A stretch of DNA of 64,000 bases from Antarcticirhabdus aurantiaca (GCF_009765365.1 NZ_VTOM01000008.1:124001-188000); one strand, 5' to 3'. Counted from the stretch's first letter, positions 33,716-43,630 are shown. Notes: a model not told the origin generated them from the letters alone. A program made the numbers and translations.

Positions 33716-34150
33716 TTAGGCGGGGTCCTTGTCGTAGACGGTGGCGCCCCGGGGCATGCGAACCCACGAATGACGGCGGCAGTCGTAGATCGAATCCTCG
33801 GGCGCCGGGAAGCTCGGATCGGCGAAGCCGCCGACCGCGATGAGGACGGCCGAGTCCGGGACGCCGTCCTCCGTGTGGAAGAGGTTGGTGCCGCAGACCG
33901 GGCAGAAGCGGAAGCGGAACGCCGTGCCGCCGTCGCCCAGGCGCACGTAGTCGGTGGCGGTTCCCTTCACCTGGTAGGGCGGGGAGAAGGCCGCGAGCGT
34001 CGCGAAGACGCTTCCGGTGCGCCGCTGGCAGGAGAGGCAGTGACAGACCCCGACGCCGAGCGGCTCGCCGCGCACGAGAATCCGCAGCTGGCCGCAGGAG
34101 CAGGACGCCGAGCGGTAGCCTTCCGGGCGCAGAACCGAGGCGGGGCTCAT
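33716..34150 (-). CDS. GFA-family zinc protein (glutathione-dependent formaldehyde-activating type)
   Basis: A 144-residue GFA (Mss4-like) protein with a full set of zinc cysteines: SCSCGQLRI, GVCHCLSCQRRTGS and RFCPVCGTNLFH. The domain was named for glutathione-dependent formaldehyde activation, but most members are uncharacterised and true Gfa activity is disputed. No formaldehyde or glutathione gene is nearby. The frame fits the normal length with start 34150; no strong ribosome-binding site is visible there. Confidence 0.85.
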   Translation of the reverse strand: MSPASVLRPEGYRSASCSCGQLRILVRGEPLGVGVCHCLSCQRRTGSVFATLAAFSPPYQVKGTATDYVRLGDGGTAFRFRFCPVCGTNLFHTEDGVPDSAVLIAVGGFADPSFPAPEDSIYDCRRHSWVRMPRGATVYDKDPA

Positions 34151-34411
34151 GCCGATGAACGCTCGTCCGCCCGCGCGTGCCGGGTGGCGGCGCGCGGTTC
34201 GTTGTTTGCCGCCGGCGCCTGCGCCGCCTCGGCTTCTGGCTCCATGCGGAACGACGTCGGAAGGGTTGTCATCAGCTCGTCGGGAAAGGCGGTTGGGATC
34301 GGTCGTCTCGACGCCTAGCGGCGCGCGCCGGGCGAGACAAGGACGTTCCGCCCCGGACCTTGCGCCGCCCTGTTCGGCGCTCGCCGCTTCTCCGCGCGCC
34401 GTCGCGAGCGC

Positions 34412-35839
34412 TCAGGAGGCGAGCTGGCGAGGCGCGGGTGTCGGCCCGGGGCCGGCCGCCGTCACGGGCGCGGTCGGGCCGCGGGAGCGGGGCAGCGAGG
34501 GACCCGGCTGTTCCGAAACGTCGTCGGCGATCAACCGGGCGCCGCGCTCGTAGGTCAGATAGCGCCAGAACCACTGCATCGAGACGAGAAGGCGATGCTG
34601 GAAGCCGACCAGCAGGTAGACGTGGACGATCGCCCAGGCGATCCAGGCAGCTAAGCCTTTGATCTTGCGGCGCCCGTGCTCGAAGACGGCGGCGTGCCGG
34701 CCGACGATCGCGGCGTTTCCCCGGCTCTCGTAGCGGAACGGTTCGATCGGCGCGCCCGTCTCCGCGTGGCGCGCCAGGCCGCGGCCGAGATGGATGCCCT
34801 GCTGCTTGGCGACCTGCGCGAGGCCGGGAAGCGGCCGTCCGTCCTCGGCCGCGAAACTCGCGACGTCGCCGAGCGCGTAGATCCCCTCAAGGCCGGGCAC
34901 GGCGAGGGTGGGTTCCACGACGATGCGCCCGGCCCTGTCCGTCGCCGCGCCGAGCTGACGGGCGAGCGGCGAGGCGCGCACGCCCGCCGCCCAGATCACG
35001 AGGCCGACCGGCTCGCGCCGTCCCCCGACCGTGATCGCGGTTTCGCCGATGTCCTCAACGGCCTCGCCGGTGCGGACGGTGACGCCCAGCTTTTCGAGGC
35101 GCGCCCGGGCATAGGCGGACGCCTTTTCCGAGAAGCCGCCGAGAAGCCGCGGCCCGGCTTCGATCAGGCTGATCCGGGTCGCCGCCGGGCTGATGTTGCG
35201 GAAGTCGCGCACGAGCGTGTAGCGGCTGAGTTCGGCGATCGAGCCGGCGAGTTCGACGCCGGTCGGGCCGCCGCCGATGATCGCGATGCTCGTCAGCCGG
35301 TGCTGCTCGGCGGGATCGGTCTCGCGCTCGGCGCGCTCGAAGGCGAGAAGCAGCCGCGAGCGGATGGTGCGCGCGTCCTCGATCGTCTTGAGGCCGGGAG
35401 CCCAGCGCGCCCATTCGTCGTGTCCGAAATAGCTGTGGGTCGCCCCGCTGGCGAGCACCAGGCTGTCGAAGCCGATCGCCTTGCCGCAGGTGAGGCGCAG
35501 CGTCCGCGCGGCGGGATCGATCGCTTCCACCTCGCCGAAGAGCACCTGGACCGAGGGATAGCGCCCGAGGATCTTGCGGATCGGCTCGGCGACGTCGGGC
35601 GCCGACAGCGCGGCCGTCGCCACCTGGTAGAGAAGGGGCTGGAACAAATGGTGGTTGCGCCGGTCGATCACCGTGACCGGCACGCCGGCCGCGCCCAGCG
35701 CCCGCGCCACCTCCAGGCCGCCGAAGCCGGCGCCGACGACCACGACGTGCGGCCGGGCCGCGCGGGAGCGACGCTCCCGGACCGTTCTGTCGGCTCCAGG
35801 GAGCGTGACCTTCGCGGAACCGATGTCGACACTCGTCAT
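34412..35839 (-). CDS. ndh: type II NADH dehydrogenase (NDH-2)
   Basis: A 475-aa flavoprotein. The FAD site is VVVVGAGFGGLEVARALG, the NADH site IAIIGGGPTGVELAGSIAEL, with YALGDVASF and a C-terminal hydrophobic/amphipathic stretch (WIAWAIVHVYLLVGFQHRLL) that anchors it to the inner membrane. It passes electrons from NADH to quinone without pumping protons. Start 35839 follows GAGGAGG, an ideal site. The N-terminal 30 residues and C-terminal 40 (Pro/Arg-rich) are extensions to the usual core. It is followed upstream by a small ORF on the same strand. Confidence 0.88.
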   Translation of the reverse strand: MTSVDIGSAKVTLPGADRTVRERRSRAARPHVVVVGAGFGGLEVARALGAAGVPVTVIDRRNHHLFQPLLYQVATAALSAPDVAEPIRKILGRYPSVQVLFGEVEAIDPAARTLRLTCGKAIGFDSLVLASGATHSYFGHDEWARWAPGLKTIEDARTIRSRLLLAFERAERETDPAEQHRLTSIAIIGGGPTGVELAGSIAELSRYTLVRDFRNISPAATRISLIEAGPRLLGGFSEKASAYARARLEKLGVTVRTGEAVEDIGETAITVGGRREPVGLVIWAAGVRASPLARQLGAATDRAGRIVVEPTLAVPGLEGIYALGDVASFAAEDGRPLPGLAQVAKQQGIHLGRGLARHAETGAPIEPFRYESRGNAAIVGRHAAVFEHGRRKIKGLAAWIAWAIVHVYLLVGFQHRLLVSMQWFWRYLTYERGARLIADDVSEQPGPSLPRSRGPTAPVTAAGPGPTPAPRQLAS

Positions 35840-35900
35840 CCTGGCCTCCTCGGGCGGTCTCGCCTGCCGCAGCCCGGACGCGGGCGCCGGTCGCCCTGCA

Positions 35901-36056
35901 TCAGTTGGTGGCCCTGCCGAGATCGTCGAGCCTGAACCTCGTCGGGAGCGCGTCGGGATCGGGCTCGAAGGGACGCTTGACGATCTCCTCGGTGCTCAGA
36001 AGACGCTTCTCGTCCTGTTGTTCGCCGCGAATCGTATTGGATCGGTCTCTAGTCAT
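35901..36056 (-). CDS. small hypothetical protein (51 aa)
   Basis: ATG 36056 stands behind a perfect AGGAGGT at the right distance, giving 51 residues (MTRDRSNTIRGEQQDEKRLL, ending RLDDLGRATN). It is hydrophilic, with acidic and basic residues and no membrane helix. The same strand carries ndh 61 bases downstream, so it may be the first gene of that transcript. No family is recognised. The ribosome-binding site is the main support. Confidence 0.55.
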   Translation of the reverse strand: MTRDRSNTIRGEQQDEKRLLSTEEIVKRPFEPDPDALPTRFRLDDLGRATN

Positions 36057-36484
36057 CGCTGGAAACCTCCTGCATATCCCGAACAATTCGTCCGGAGACG
36101 CTGCTGTTCCTGCAAGATTAGTTAGGCGGTGTTGGTCGCGTGCAGCGTGCATGTAGTGTCCAGGTCGCAGTCTTTGGTGCCGGATTGGGGTGCATGAAAA
36201 TTATAAAATTATAAGATCTGGTGAGATGCTCATCCGAATCGACGTAGTGCGAGCGACTGGGCGTGATCGAAGCGGGCGCCGAACGTGTCTGCGGATGCGG
36301 CCGATGGACGTTGTTTGCGGACGCGACGCTATCCGATCCGGATGCGCGCTGCGCGAGCGTTCGATGATCGCGAACTCTGCATCGCGATCCCCGAGGGTTA
36401 TGCCGGCGTGGCCGGCCACGTATCTCTTGCCGAAAGGCGAGGGCCGAACGCTCGGCTACCGGTGCGCCTTGCAGGAGACGCCGC
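36057..36484. other. gene-free spacer with an AT-rich patch
   Basis: No gene is seen in about 430 bases between the divergent small ORF and the LLM-flavin gene. At 36198-36213 two tandem copies of AAATTATA form a very AT-rich patch unlike the rest of the window. The remainder shows no hairpin with a T-tract and no recognised binding box. Confidence 0.4.
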
Positions 36485-37501
36485 ATGAAAAAGATCGGAT
36501 TTCTGTCCTTCGGGCACTGGTCGCCGTCGCAGCGGTCGGGCACGCGCTCGGCCGGCGACACGCTGTTGCAGTCCATCGACCTCGCGGTGGCCGCGGAGGA
36601 GCTCGGCCTCGACGGCGCCTATTTCCGCGTCCATCACTTCGCCCGCCAGCTCGCCTCGCCCTTTCCGCTGCTGGCGGCGGTGGGCGCGCGCACCCGGCGC
36701 ATCGAGATCGGTACCGGCGTCATCGACATGCGCTACGAGAACCCGCTCTACATGGCCGAGGATGCGGGCGCGGCCGACCTCATCAGCGGCGGCCGGCTGC
36801 AGCTCGGCATCAGCCGCGGCTCGCCGGAGCAGGTGATCGACGGCTGGCGCTACTTCGGCTACGCGCCGGCCGAGGGCGAAACCGATGCCGACATGGGCCG
36901 GCGCCACGCGGAAGTCCTCATGCAGGTGCTGAAGGGCGAAGGCTTCGCCGAGCCCAATCCGCGCCCGATGTTCCCGAACCCGCCGGGTCTCCTGCGCATT
37001 GAGCCGCATTCGGATGGCCTGCGCGACCGGATCTGGTGGGGATCGGCTTCCAACGCGACAGCCGTCTGGGCGGCGAAGCAGGGCATGAACCTCCAGAGTT
37101 CGACCCTCAAGGAGGACGAGACGGGCGAGCCGTTCCACGTCCAGCAGGCCAAGCAGATCCGCAGCTTCCGCGAGGCCTGGCAGCAAGCCGGACATGCCCG
37201 CGAGCCGCGGGTTTCCGTGTCGCGTTCGATCTTCGCCCTGGTGAACGACCAGGATCGCGCCTTTTTCGGGCGCGGCAACGACAGCGATCAGGTCGGCGTC
37301 ATCGACAACATGCGGGCCGTGTTCGGCAGGACCTATGCGGACGAGCCGGATCGGCTGATCGAGCAGCTGCGCGGCGACGAGGCGATCGCGGAAGCCGACA
37401 CGCTGCTCCTCACCGTGCCGAACCAGCTCGGCGTCGACTACAATGCCCACGTCGTCGAAGCGATCCTGACCCATGTGGCGCCCGCGCTCGGCTGGCGCTG
37501 A
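36485..37501 (+). CDS. LLM-class flavin-dependent oxidoreductase
   Basis: A 338-residue luciferase-like monooxygenase fold. KKIGFLSFGHWSPS opens the barrel, LAVAAEELGLDGAYFRVHHF and GTGVIDMRYENPLYMAEDA carry the F420/FMN-barrel signatures, and GISRGSPEQVIDG follows. It should bind FMN, reduced by NAD(P)H, and oxidise a small unknown substrate. ATG 36485 follows GCAGGAGA. The gene stands alone; no flavin reductase is next to it. Close relatives are deposited as alkane-sulfonate or luciferase-type oxidoreductases, which says little about substrate. Confidence 0.85.
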   Translation: MKKIGFLSFGHWSPSQRSGTRSAGDTLLQSIDLAVAAEELGLDGAYFRVHHFARQLASPFPLLAAVGARTRRIEIGTGVIDMRYENPLYMAEDAGAADLISGGRLQLGISRGSPEQVIDGWRYFGYAPAEGETDADMGRRHAEVLMQVLKGEGFAEPNPRPMFPNPPGLLRIEPHSDGLRDRIWWGSASNATAVWAAKQGMNLQSSTLKEDETGEPFHVQQAKQIRSFREAWQQAGHAREPRVSVSRSIFALVNDQDRAFFGRGNDSDQVGVIDNMRAVFGRTYADEPDRLIEQLRGDEAIAEADTLLLTVPNQLGVDYNAHVVEAILTHVAPALGWR

Positions 37502-37709
37502 AGCGACCCGGACGCGCCCCGCGTCGCGCCCGATCCGTCGCCCATGGCGGACCGCCACGGGCGATCGTGGCGGTCCGGAGCACGGTTTGGCATAACCTGA
37601 ACATATGGGCAGCCGCGCACGATTTTGCGGCTAAGCGTCCTTTTGTTGTAAATACTTGCCAGTGCCATCCTATGAATGACGGGGCGGATCCGCGCGCGGG
37701 GCAAGTATC

Positions 37710-39614
37710 ATGGATGCTGGCGAAGGGGCCGGTTCGGAGCGCTGGCCACCCGGGGACAACGGCATGGCGCGCTATATCCGCGAGCGGGACTGGTGCGACA
37801 CGCCGCTGGGAGCGATCGGAAGCTGGCCGCCGAGCCTGAAGACGACCTTGGGGCTGGCGCTCGAAATGCGCGAGCCGGCCGCGGTCGCCTGGGGACCGGC
37901 ATGTCGTCTTCTCTACAATGACGGCTATGCGACCCTCATGGGACACCGGCATCCCGTGGGGCTCGGCCGGCCCTTCGCGGAGGTCTGGCCCGAGATCTTC
38001 GAGGAGCTTCGGCCCCGTATCGAAGCCGTCCTGTCCGGCGCGACGCAGGCCTTGGACGGCCGGCTTCCCGACCTCGCCGGTCCCGGCAACAGTGTGAGCC
38101 GCCCCGAGGTCGTGGCGAGCTGGACACCGATCCGGCTGGAGAGCGGAGCCGTCGGCGGCTTCCTGAGCCTCGGCGTCGACACCACGGCTCGCCATCGCAC
38201 CGAGCAGGCGCTGGAGGCGAGCGAGGAGCGGCACCGGCTGATCCTGGAAAGCGCGCTCGATTACGCGATCTTCACCATCGACGCCGACGGAATCGTGACG
38301 TCCTGGCCAGCCGGCGCCCAGGCGGTGTTCGGCTGGAGCGAGGCGGAGATGATCGGGCAGGACGTCGCGATCACCTTCACGCCCGAGGACCGCGCCAATG
38401 AGGCGCCGCAGCGCGAGCGGGACGAGGCGCGTCGTCACGGCGTCGCGACCAACACGCGCTGGCACTTGCGCAAGGACGAACGCCGGATCTTCATCGAGGG
38501 GTCGGTTCGCCGCCTGCGCAGCAGCGGTTCGAGCGACGGGCACGGCTTCATCAAGATCGGCGCGGACGTCACCAAGCGCCGCGAGGCGGAAAAGCGCCTG
38601 CGCGACAACCGCCGCCGCCTGCGGAGCGTTGTCGAGGGTATTCCGCAGCTCATCTGGCGGGCGGCGCTCGGCGGCGAATGGACCTGGGCGAGCCCCCAAT
38701 GGGGCAAGTATACGGGACAGAAGGGCGCCTTGAGCCACGGCTTCGGCTGGCTGGCGGCGCTGCATCCCGACGACCGCGGGCCGGCCCTTGAGGGCTGGCG
38801 CAACGCCGACGGCTCCTCCTACCTCGACATGGAGACGCGCCTCTACGACGCGGGGGAGGGGCGCTACCGCTGGTTTCAGTCGCGCGCTCTGCCGATCCGC
38901 GACGAGACCGGGCGGATCATCGAGTGGCTGGGCACGTCGACCGACGTCGACGACATGCGCCAGCTTCAGGAGCGCCAAACCCTTCTTCTCGCCGAACTGC
39001 AGCACCGCACCCGCAACCTTCTCGGCGTCGTCCGCGCGATGGCGGACCGCACGGCGGCGGGCGCGAACTCCCTCGAAGCCTTTCTTCCGCCCTTTCGCGA
39101 GCGGCTCGCCGCCTTGTCGCGCATCAACGGGCTCCTGTCGAAGCTGGAGCACGGCGAGCGCGTCACCTTCGACACGCTGATCCTCACCGAACTCGGCGCG
39201 CGCGGCGCGCTGGAGGACGTCGGCGGCCGGATCGTCCTGGACGGACCGGCCGACGTCCGCCTGCGCTCCGCGAGCGTGCAGACCTTCGCTCTCGCCATCC
39301 ACGAGCTTGCCACCAATGCCGTGAAGTACGGCGCGCTCGCCGCGCCGGACGGCCGCTTGTCGGTGCGCTGGCGTGCGGACCTGAACGAGGCGGGGGCCCG
39401 TCGCCTCCACGTCGAGTGGATCGAGAGCGGCGTGCCGAACGTGCCAGCGCCCGACGCGCCGCCGCGCGGCGGCGGCTACGGGCGGCTGCTGATCGAGCGC
39501 TCGCTGCCCTACCAACTGCACGCCGCCGTCGCGTACGAACTGTCCGAAGGAGGCGTGCGCTGCACGATCGACCTCCCGCTCGGGTCGTCGCGGCAGAGGG
39601 GAGACACGCAATGA
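37710..39614 (+). CDS. HWE-family sensor histidine kinase with PAS domains
   Basis: A 634-residue soluble kinase with no membrane helix. An N-terminal GAF/PAS-like part has the common CDTPLGAIGSWPPSLKTTLG opening, a PAS domain follows (ILESALDYAIFTIDADGIVT), then a PAS/PAC domain (IPQLIWRAALGGEWTWASP). The HWE kinase domain starts LLLAELQHRTRNLLGVVRAM with the phosphorylated His in ELQHRTRN; it has HELATNAVKYGAL and lacks the classical F box. Such kinases often respond to light, redox or stress. It overlaps its receiver gene (ATGA), forming a two-component pair. ATG 37710 agrees with the start of the first domain. Confidence 0.92.
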   Translation: MDAGEGAGSERWPPGDNGMARYIRERDWCDTPLGAIGSWPPSLKTTLGLALEMREPAAVAWGPACRLLYNDGYATLMGHRHPVGLGRPFAEVWPEIFEELRPRIEAVLSGATQALDGRLPDLAGPGNSVSRPEVVASWTPIRLESGAVGGFLSLGVDTTARHRTEQALEASEERHRLILESALDYAIFTIDADGIVTSWPAGAQAVFGWSEAEMIGQDVAITFTPEDRANEAPQRERDEARRHGVATNTRWHLRKDERRIFIEGSVRRLRSSGSSDGHGFIKIGADVTKRREAEKRLRDNRRRLRSVVEGIPQLIWRAALGGEWTWASPQWGKYTGQKGALSHGFGWLAALHPDDRGPALEGWRNADGSSYLDMETRLYDAGEGRYRWFQSRALPIRDETGRIIEWLGTSTDVDDMRQLQERQTLLLAELQHRTRNLLGVVRAMADRTAAGANSLEAFLPPFRERLAALSRINGLLSKLEHGERVTFDTLILTELGARGALEDVGGRIVLDGPADVRLRSASVQTFALAIHELATNAVKYGALAAPDGRLSVRWRADLNEAGARRLHVEWIESGVPNVPAPDAPPRGGGYGRLLIERSLPYQLHAAVAYELSEGGVRCTIDLPLGSSRQRGDTQ

Positions 39615-40003
39615 CGACAGGCTTCGCCGACCGCCGCTTCGTCCAGCCGCCGAACCTCAAGGGATTGCGCATCCTGATCGCGGAAGACGAGTTTCTCGTC
39701 GCCGACGAGATGGCGCTGGATTTCAAGTTCTTCGGCGCGGAGGTGGTCGGGCCGGTGCCCTCGCTGTCCGAGGCCTTCGAACTCCTCGGCGACGACAAGC
39801 CGCTCGACGGCGCCGTTCTGGACATCAACCTGCGCGGCGAGATGGTGTTTCCGCTGGCGGAAGCGCTCCGGACGCGGGGCGTGCCCTTCGTCTTCTCGAC
39901 GGGCTACGAGCGCTGGTCGATTCCCACGACCTATCAGAGCGTGCCGCTCTGCGAGAAGCCGGTCGATTCCGCAAAGCTCGCCAAGGCGCTGGTCAGACCC
40001 TGA
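39611..40003 (+). CDS. single-domain response regulator partner of the HWE kinase
   Basis: A 130-aa receiver without output domain. The acidic pocket is LRILIAEDEFLVADEM, the phospho-acceptor Asp lies in GAVLDINLRGEMVF, the Thr/Ser in FVFSTGY and the Lys in LCEKPVD. The FSTGY type is common with HWE kinases. Its start overlaps the kinase stop by ATGA, so it is co-translated with it. It may pass phosphate to another protein or act by protein contact. Confidence 0.88.
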   Translation: MTTGFADRRFVQPPNLKGLRILIAEDEFLVADEMALDFKFFGAEVVGPVPSLSEAFELLGDDKPLDGAVLDINLRGEMVFPLAEALRTRGVPFVFSTGYERWSIPTTYQSVPLCEKPVDSAKLAKALVRP

Positions 40004-40013
40004 CCGATGGACG

Positions 40014-40046
40014 AAAAAGAAGGGCGCGGCATCCATGCCGCGCCCC
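40014..40046 (-). terminator. Rho-independent terminator after the exported protease
   Basis: GGGCGCGGCAT (40022-40032) and ATGCCGCGCCC (40035-40045) form an 11-bp stem. On the minus strand it is followed by TTCTTTTT. It lies about 25 bases past the protease stop and may end both convergent transcripts. Confidence 0.8.
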
Positions 40047-40069
40047 GCGTCATCGCTCGTCCCGGCACT

Positions 40070-41647
40070 TCAATTGTTGATGCACAGGACCGGCATGATG
40101 GCGTCCTTGACCCGGGCCGTCGCGTCCGGGACGCTCTCGGGCGTCGCTGCCGGATCGGCCACGGTGAAGGACACGGCGTTCTGGCGGAGGAAGGCGGCGG
40201 CCGCATCCGGGCGGATCGCGAAGTTGACCGACTGCGGGATGTCCCCGGTGACGTCGGCGACGGCCACCGCGTTGAGCTTGGCGGTCACGACGCCGATGAC
40301 GCGGCCCGCGAGGTCGACCAGCGGCCCGCCGGAATTGCCGGGCTGCACGGCGGCCGAGATCTGCAGGTAGCGCTCGTCGTTCATCAGGCCGAGCAGCGAG
40401 GAAACGTTGCCGCGGGTGACGTTGAGCGAGTCGGCCAGGATCGAGCGCAGGGGGAAGCCGAGCGCGAGGATGTCCTCGCCGAGGCGCGGCTTTTCCTCGG
40501 AGATGGCGAGCGGCGCAGCATCGAGCGCACCCTCGACCCGGATCAGCGCGAGGTCGTGATCTTCGTCGACGCGCGTCTCGACCGCGGCACCGTGGCCGGC
40601 GACGAGCACCGACTTGCAGGCCCGAACGACGTGGGCGTTGGTCAGGAGCCAGCCGTCCTCCGAGACGAGGAAGCCCGTGCCCGACATGTCGAAACCCGGC
40701 ATCGGCGGCGTGTCGAAGTTCGGGGCGACGCCCGCCTCGGCTCGGTCGGCGCCGCGGTCGTCCGGCAGCTCGAAGAGATTGGGCTTGGCGGGGTCGGCAT
40801 AGGCCATGGCGTAGCGCGCCGGCTCGCCGCGCTCCGCGCCGCCCGGCACCGGGCTCAGGAGATCGGAGAACTTGAGCGGGGGCTTGGCCTCGGCGACGAG
40901 CGCGCCGCGCGGCTCGCCGGCAAAGGGCTGGAAGAGGTTCGCGGCCACCGCGACGTAGGGCGCGATCCGCTCGGCCTCGGCATCCACGTAGGAGGCGGAG
41001 AAACCGCGCAGGTCGCCGCCGCGGTCGGCGAAGCGGATGTAGTAGGCGCGGCCGCGATCCTCGCCGGAAACGATGAACCAGTCGTCGCCGCGAGCCGCGG
41101 ACAGGACGGTGCGGGTCGGGGTGGACGACGACAGGATGCCGTAGAGGCCCTCCATCGTCTGACCAGCCTCGGCGATGCGCACGAGCTCGATCTCGATGCC
41201 GCCGTTCGCCGAGCGCCAGAGATGCCCGACCTCGCTCCGGCCGCGATCCTCGACGAGGCCGAGGGGCAGCGCCATGCGGGCACCGGTCTCCGGATCGTCG
41301 ACGTAGCCGAGGCCGACGGCGTCCTGCGCCTCGTCGGACTTGGACACGAGCATGCGCAGGAACGGCTCGGAGATGATGCCGTCGGCCTTCATCCCGTGGC
41401 GGGCCTGGAAATCGCGGATGGCGCGCAGCGAAGCCGGACCGATGCGGCCGTCGAAGGTGCCGGCATAGTCGCCCGTCCAGGCGAGCCGCATCTGGAGGCC
41501 CTTGCGGAAGTCCTGATCGGTCTGGTTGTTGTAGGCCGATGCAAGTCCAGCGTGATCGGCGGCAACTTGTGCGAAAGCAGGCATGCCAAGCACCGGTGCT
41601 GCCGATACGGCCAGACCGATCACCAGGGCGCGAAGCGCGTTCCGCAT
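40070..41647 (-). CDS. exported trypsin-like serine protease with peptidoglycan-binding domain
   Basis: A 525-residue protein with a signal peptide (MRNALRALVIGLAVSAAPVL, cleaved near AFA-QV), an N-terminal peptidoglycan-binding-like domain (IGPASLRAIRDFQARHGMKA, about 40-95), an unassigned central part, and a DegP-like protease domain. The catalytic triad is visible: His in LLTNAHVV, Asp in DHDLALIRV, Ser in QPGNSGGPL. No PDZ domain follows; the end is CINN after a short tail. It likely works in the periplasm bound to the wall. Start 41647 follows GAGGGGG. Confidence 0.88.
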   Translation of the reverse strand: MRNALRALVIGLAVSAAPVLGMPAFAQVAADHAGLASAYNNQTDQDFRKGLQMRLAWTGDYAGTFDGRIGPASLRAIRDFQARHGMKADGIISEPFLRMLVSKSDEAQDAVGLGYVDDPETGARMALPLGLVEDRGRSEVGHLWRSANGGIEIELVRIAEAGQTMEGLYGILSSSTPTRTVLSAARGDDWFIVSGEDRGRAYYIRFADRGGDLRGFSASYVDAEAERIAPYVAVAANLFQPFAGEPRGALVAEAKPPLKFSDLLSPVPGGAERGEPARYAMAYADPAKPNLFELPDDRGADRAEAGVAPNFDTPPMPGFDMSGTGFLVSEDGWLLTNAHVVRACKSVLVAGHGAAVETRVDEDHDLALIRVEGALDAAPLAISEEKPRLGEDILALGFPLRSILADSLNVTRGNVSSLLGLMNDERYLQISAAVQPGNSGGPLVDLAGRVIGVVTAKLNAVAVADVTGDIPQSVNFAIRPDAAAAFLRQNAVSFTVADPAATPESVPDATARVKDAIMPVLCINN

Positions 41648-41792
41648 GTTAACCCCCTCGTCAGAAACTTGCGACGGAAGAACGCGCGAATCGCTGTTTT
41701 GATCCCTTGATTTTTACTTTTCGTTCACGAACACTTTGATTCCGTCTCGAAACGCTGCTGAAACCTTTCGGAAACCGTAGCCGCCGCAGGGC

Positions 41793-42956
41793 TCACTCGG
41801 CCGGCGCGAAACCGCGCTCGATCGGGGCGACGGGAGCCTCGCCGACGTCGATCTCCGCCACCCGGATGCCCCGCCGCCGCAACTTCTCGGCCGAGACGAC
41901 GATCGCCTCGATGTCGCGCAGGGCCTGTCCGAAATGCGTCTGCAGGCCGGTGACGCGGCCGGCGAGCCGCTCGACGTCCTCGGCGATCAGCGCGACTTCC
42001 CGCTGGATGCGATGGGCCTCCTCGCGCATGCGCGCGTCCTTGCAGATCGAGCGGGCGAGTTGCAGGGCCAGGAGAAGCAGCGAGGGCGAGACGACGAGGA
42101 CGCGCAGCCGCTGCGCCCGCTCCAGCGCGTCGGGGAAGTGCTCGTGGAGGTCGGCGAAAACCGATTCGGAGGGCACGAACATCAGCGCCACCTCCTGCGT
42201 GCGGCCGGGCAGGAGGTACTTCTCCGAGATCGCCCGCGCGTGAACCTCCATGTCGCGGGCGACCCGGCGGGCGGCGAGGGTGCGCGCGTCTTCGGTGTCC
42301 GCCTCGCGAAAGGCGAGAAAGGCTTCGAGCGGGAATTTCGCGTCGATGGCGAGCGGCGGCACCTCGCGCCCCATCGAAACGAGGCAGTCCGGCCGCTTGC
42401 CGTTGGGCAACGGCGCGTTGAAGGCGTAGGCCGAGGCGGGCAGCGCGTCGGCGACGATGGAGCGCATCCGCCCCTCGCCGAAGGCTCCGCGCGCCTGTTT
42501 GTCGGACAGGATGTCCTGCAGCCGCACCATCTCGCCGGCGAGGTCGCGGATCTCGCTCTGCGCCCTGTCGATGACGGCGAGGCGCTCGGCGAGCACCGAC
42601 AGGCTCGCGCCGGTCTGCCCGGCACTGTCGCGCAAGGTCTGCCCGACGCGCGCCGTCATGCCGTCGAGCCGCTCCGACACCGCGCGGGCGAGGTCCGACT
42701 GCCGGGCGCCGAGATGCTCGGCCATGGCATGGACGCGCCCGTTGGTCTCGGCCTGCGAGGCGAGGATCGCATCGAGCCGGGCGAGCGCCGCGTCCAGCTC
42801 GGCGCCCGACGCCGCCCCGCCGGCACGCGGCCGCCGCCGCAACAGGACGGCAGTCGCGAGAAGAAGCGCGAGCCCGGCCGCCCAGCCGGGCACGGGCAGC
42901 GGCCCGAGATGAACGAGCGGTTCGGCGAGGAGCGCAAGAAGATCGTCGCGTGTCAT
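41793..42956 (-). CDS. rmuC: DNA recombination protein RmuC
   Basis: A 387-residue RmuC-family protein: N-terminal membrane helix ([20 protein letters not shown]), a coiled-coil stretch (about 60-130), then the conserved nuclease-like core [32 protein letters not shown] and [19 protein letters not shown]. RmuC limits DNA inversions at short repeats. Start at 42956 ([10 protein letters not shown]) is preferred over the TTG-initiated longer frame. It is divergent from the def-fmt-truA operon, an order common in Hyphomicrobiales. Confidence 0.9.
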   Translation of the reverse strand: MTRDDLLALLAEPLVHLGPLPVPGWAAGLALLLATAVLLRRRPRAGGAASGAELDAALARLDAILASQAETNGRVHAMAEHLGARQSDLARAVSERLDGMTARVGQTLRDSAGQTGASLSVLAERLAVIDRAQSEIRDLAGEMVRLQDILSDKQARGAFGEGRMRSIVADALPASAYAFNAPLPNGKRPDCLVSMGREVPPLAIDAKFPLEAFLAFREADTEDARTLAARRVARDMEVHARAISEKYLLPGRTQEVALMFVPSESVFADLHEHFPDALERAQRLRVLVVSPSLLLLALQLARSICKDARMREEAHRIQREVALIAEDVERLAGRVTGLQTHFGQALRDIEAIVVSAEKLRRRGIRVAEIDVGEAPVAPIERGFAPAE

Positions 42957-43105
42957 GCGGGGAAGGGTTGCGGGCAAATGTTGAACGGAACGGATCAAAG
43001 CGGGAACGTCCCCGCTGTCCCCGTTTGTTTTCCCCAGCTTTTCACACGCGTCTCCGGCGCGAATCGCAGTTGACCGGGCCCCGCGCCGCCATTACGTCCG
43101 CGCGC

Positions 43106-43621
43106 ATGACGATCAAGCCGCTCATCATCCTTCCCGATCCCCTTCTGCGCGTGCAGTCCAAGCCCGTGGAGCGGGTCGACGAGGCGGTGAAGCGCTTCGC
43201 CGACGACATGCTGGAGACCATGTACGACGCGCCGGGCATCGGCCTCGCGGCGATCCAGGTCGGCGAGCCGTTGCGCATGCTCGTGATCGACCTCGCCAAG
43301 GAGGACGAGCCCAAGGCGCCGCAGGTCTTCCTGAACCCCGAGATCCTGTCGTCGTCCGAGGCGCGCAGCATCTACGAGGAAGGCTGCCTGTCGATCCCCG
43401 ACTACTATGCCGAGGTCGAGCGTCCGGCCACCGTCCGCGTCCGCTATCTCGGCCTCGACGGTCAGATGCACGAGGAGGAGGCGGACGGGCTCCTCGCCAC
43501 CTGCCTCCAGCACGAGATCGACCACCTCAACGGGGTCCTGTTCATCGATCACATCTCCAAGCTGAAGCGCGACATGGTGGTGAAGAAGTTCACCAAGCAG
43601 GCCCGTCGGGCGGTCGGCTGA
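43106..43621 (+). CDS. def: peptide deformylase
   Basis: A 171-aa metal-dependent hydrolase that removes the formyl group from nascent proteins. All three motifs are visible: [18 protein letters not shown] (Cys ligand) and QHEIDHLNG (two His ligands and the catalytic Glu). It is the first gene of def-fmt-truA, with fmt starting nine bases later. ATG 43106 begins at [14 protein letters not shown], the usual start. Confidence 0.97.
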   Translation: MTIKPLIILPDPLLRVQSKPVERVDEAVKRFADDMLETMYDAPGIGLAAIQVGEPLRMLVIDLAKEDEPKAPQVFLNPEILSSSEARSIYEEGCLSIPDYYAEVERPATVRVRYLGLDGQMHEEEADGLLATCLQHEIDHLNGVLFIDHISKLKRDMVVKKFTKQARRAVG

Positions 43622-43630
43622 GGCGGGCGC

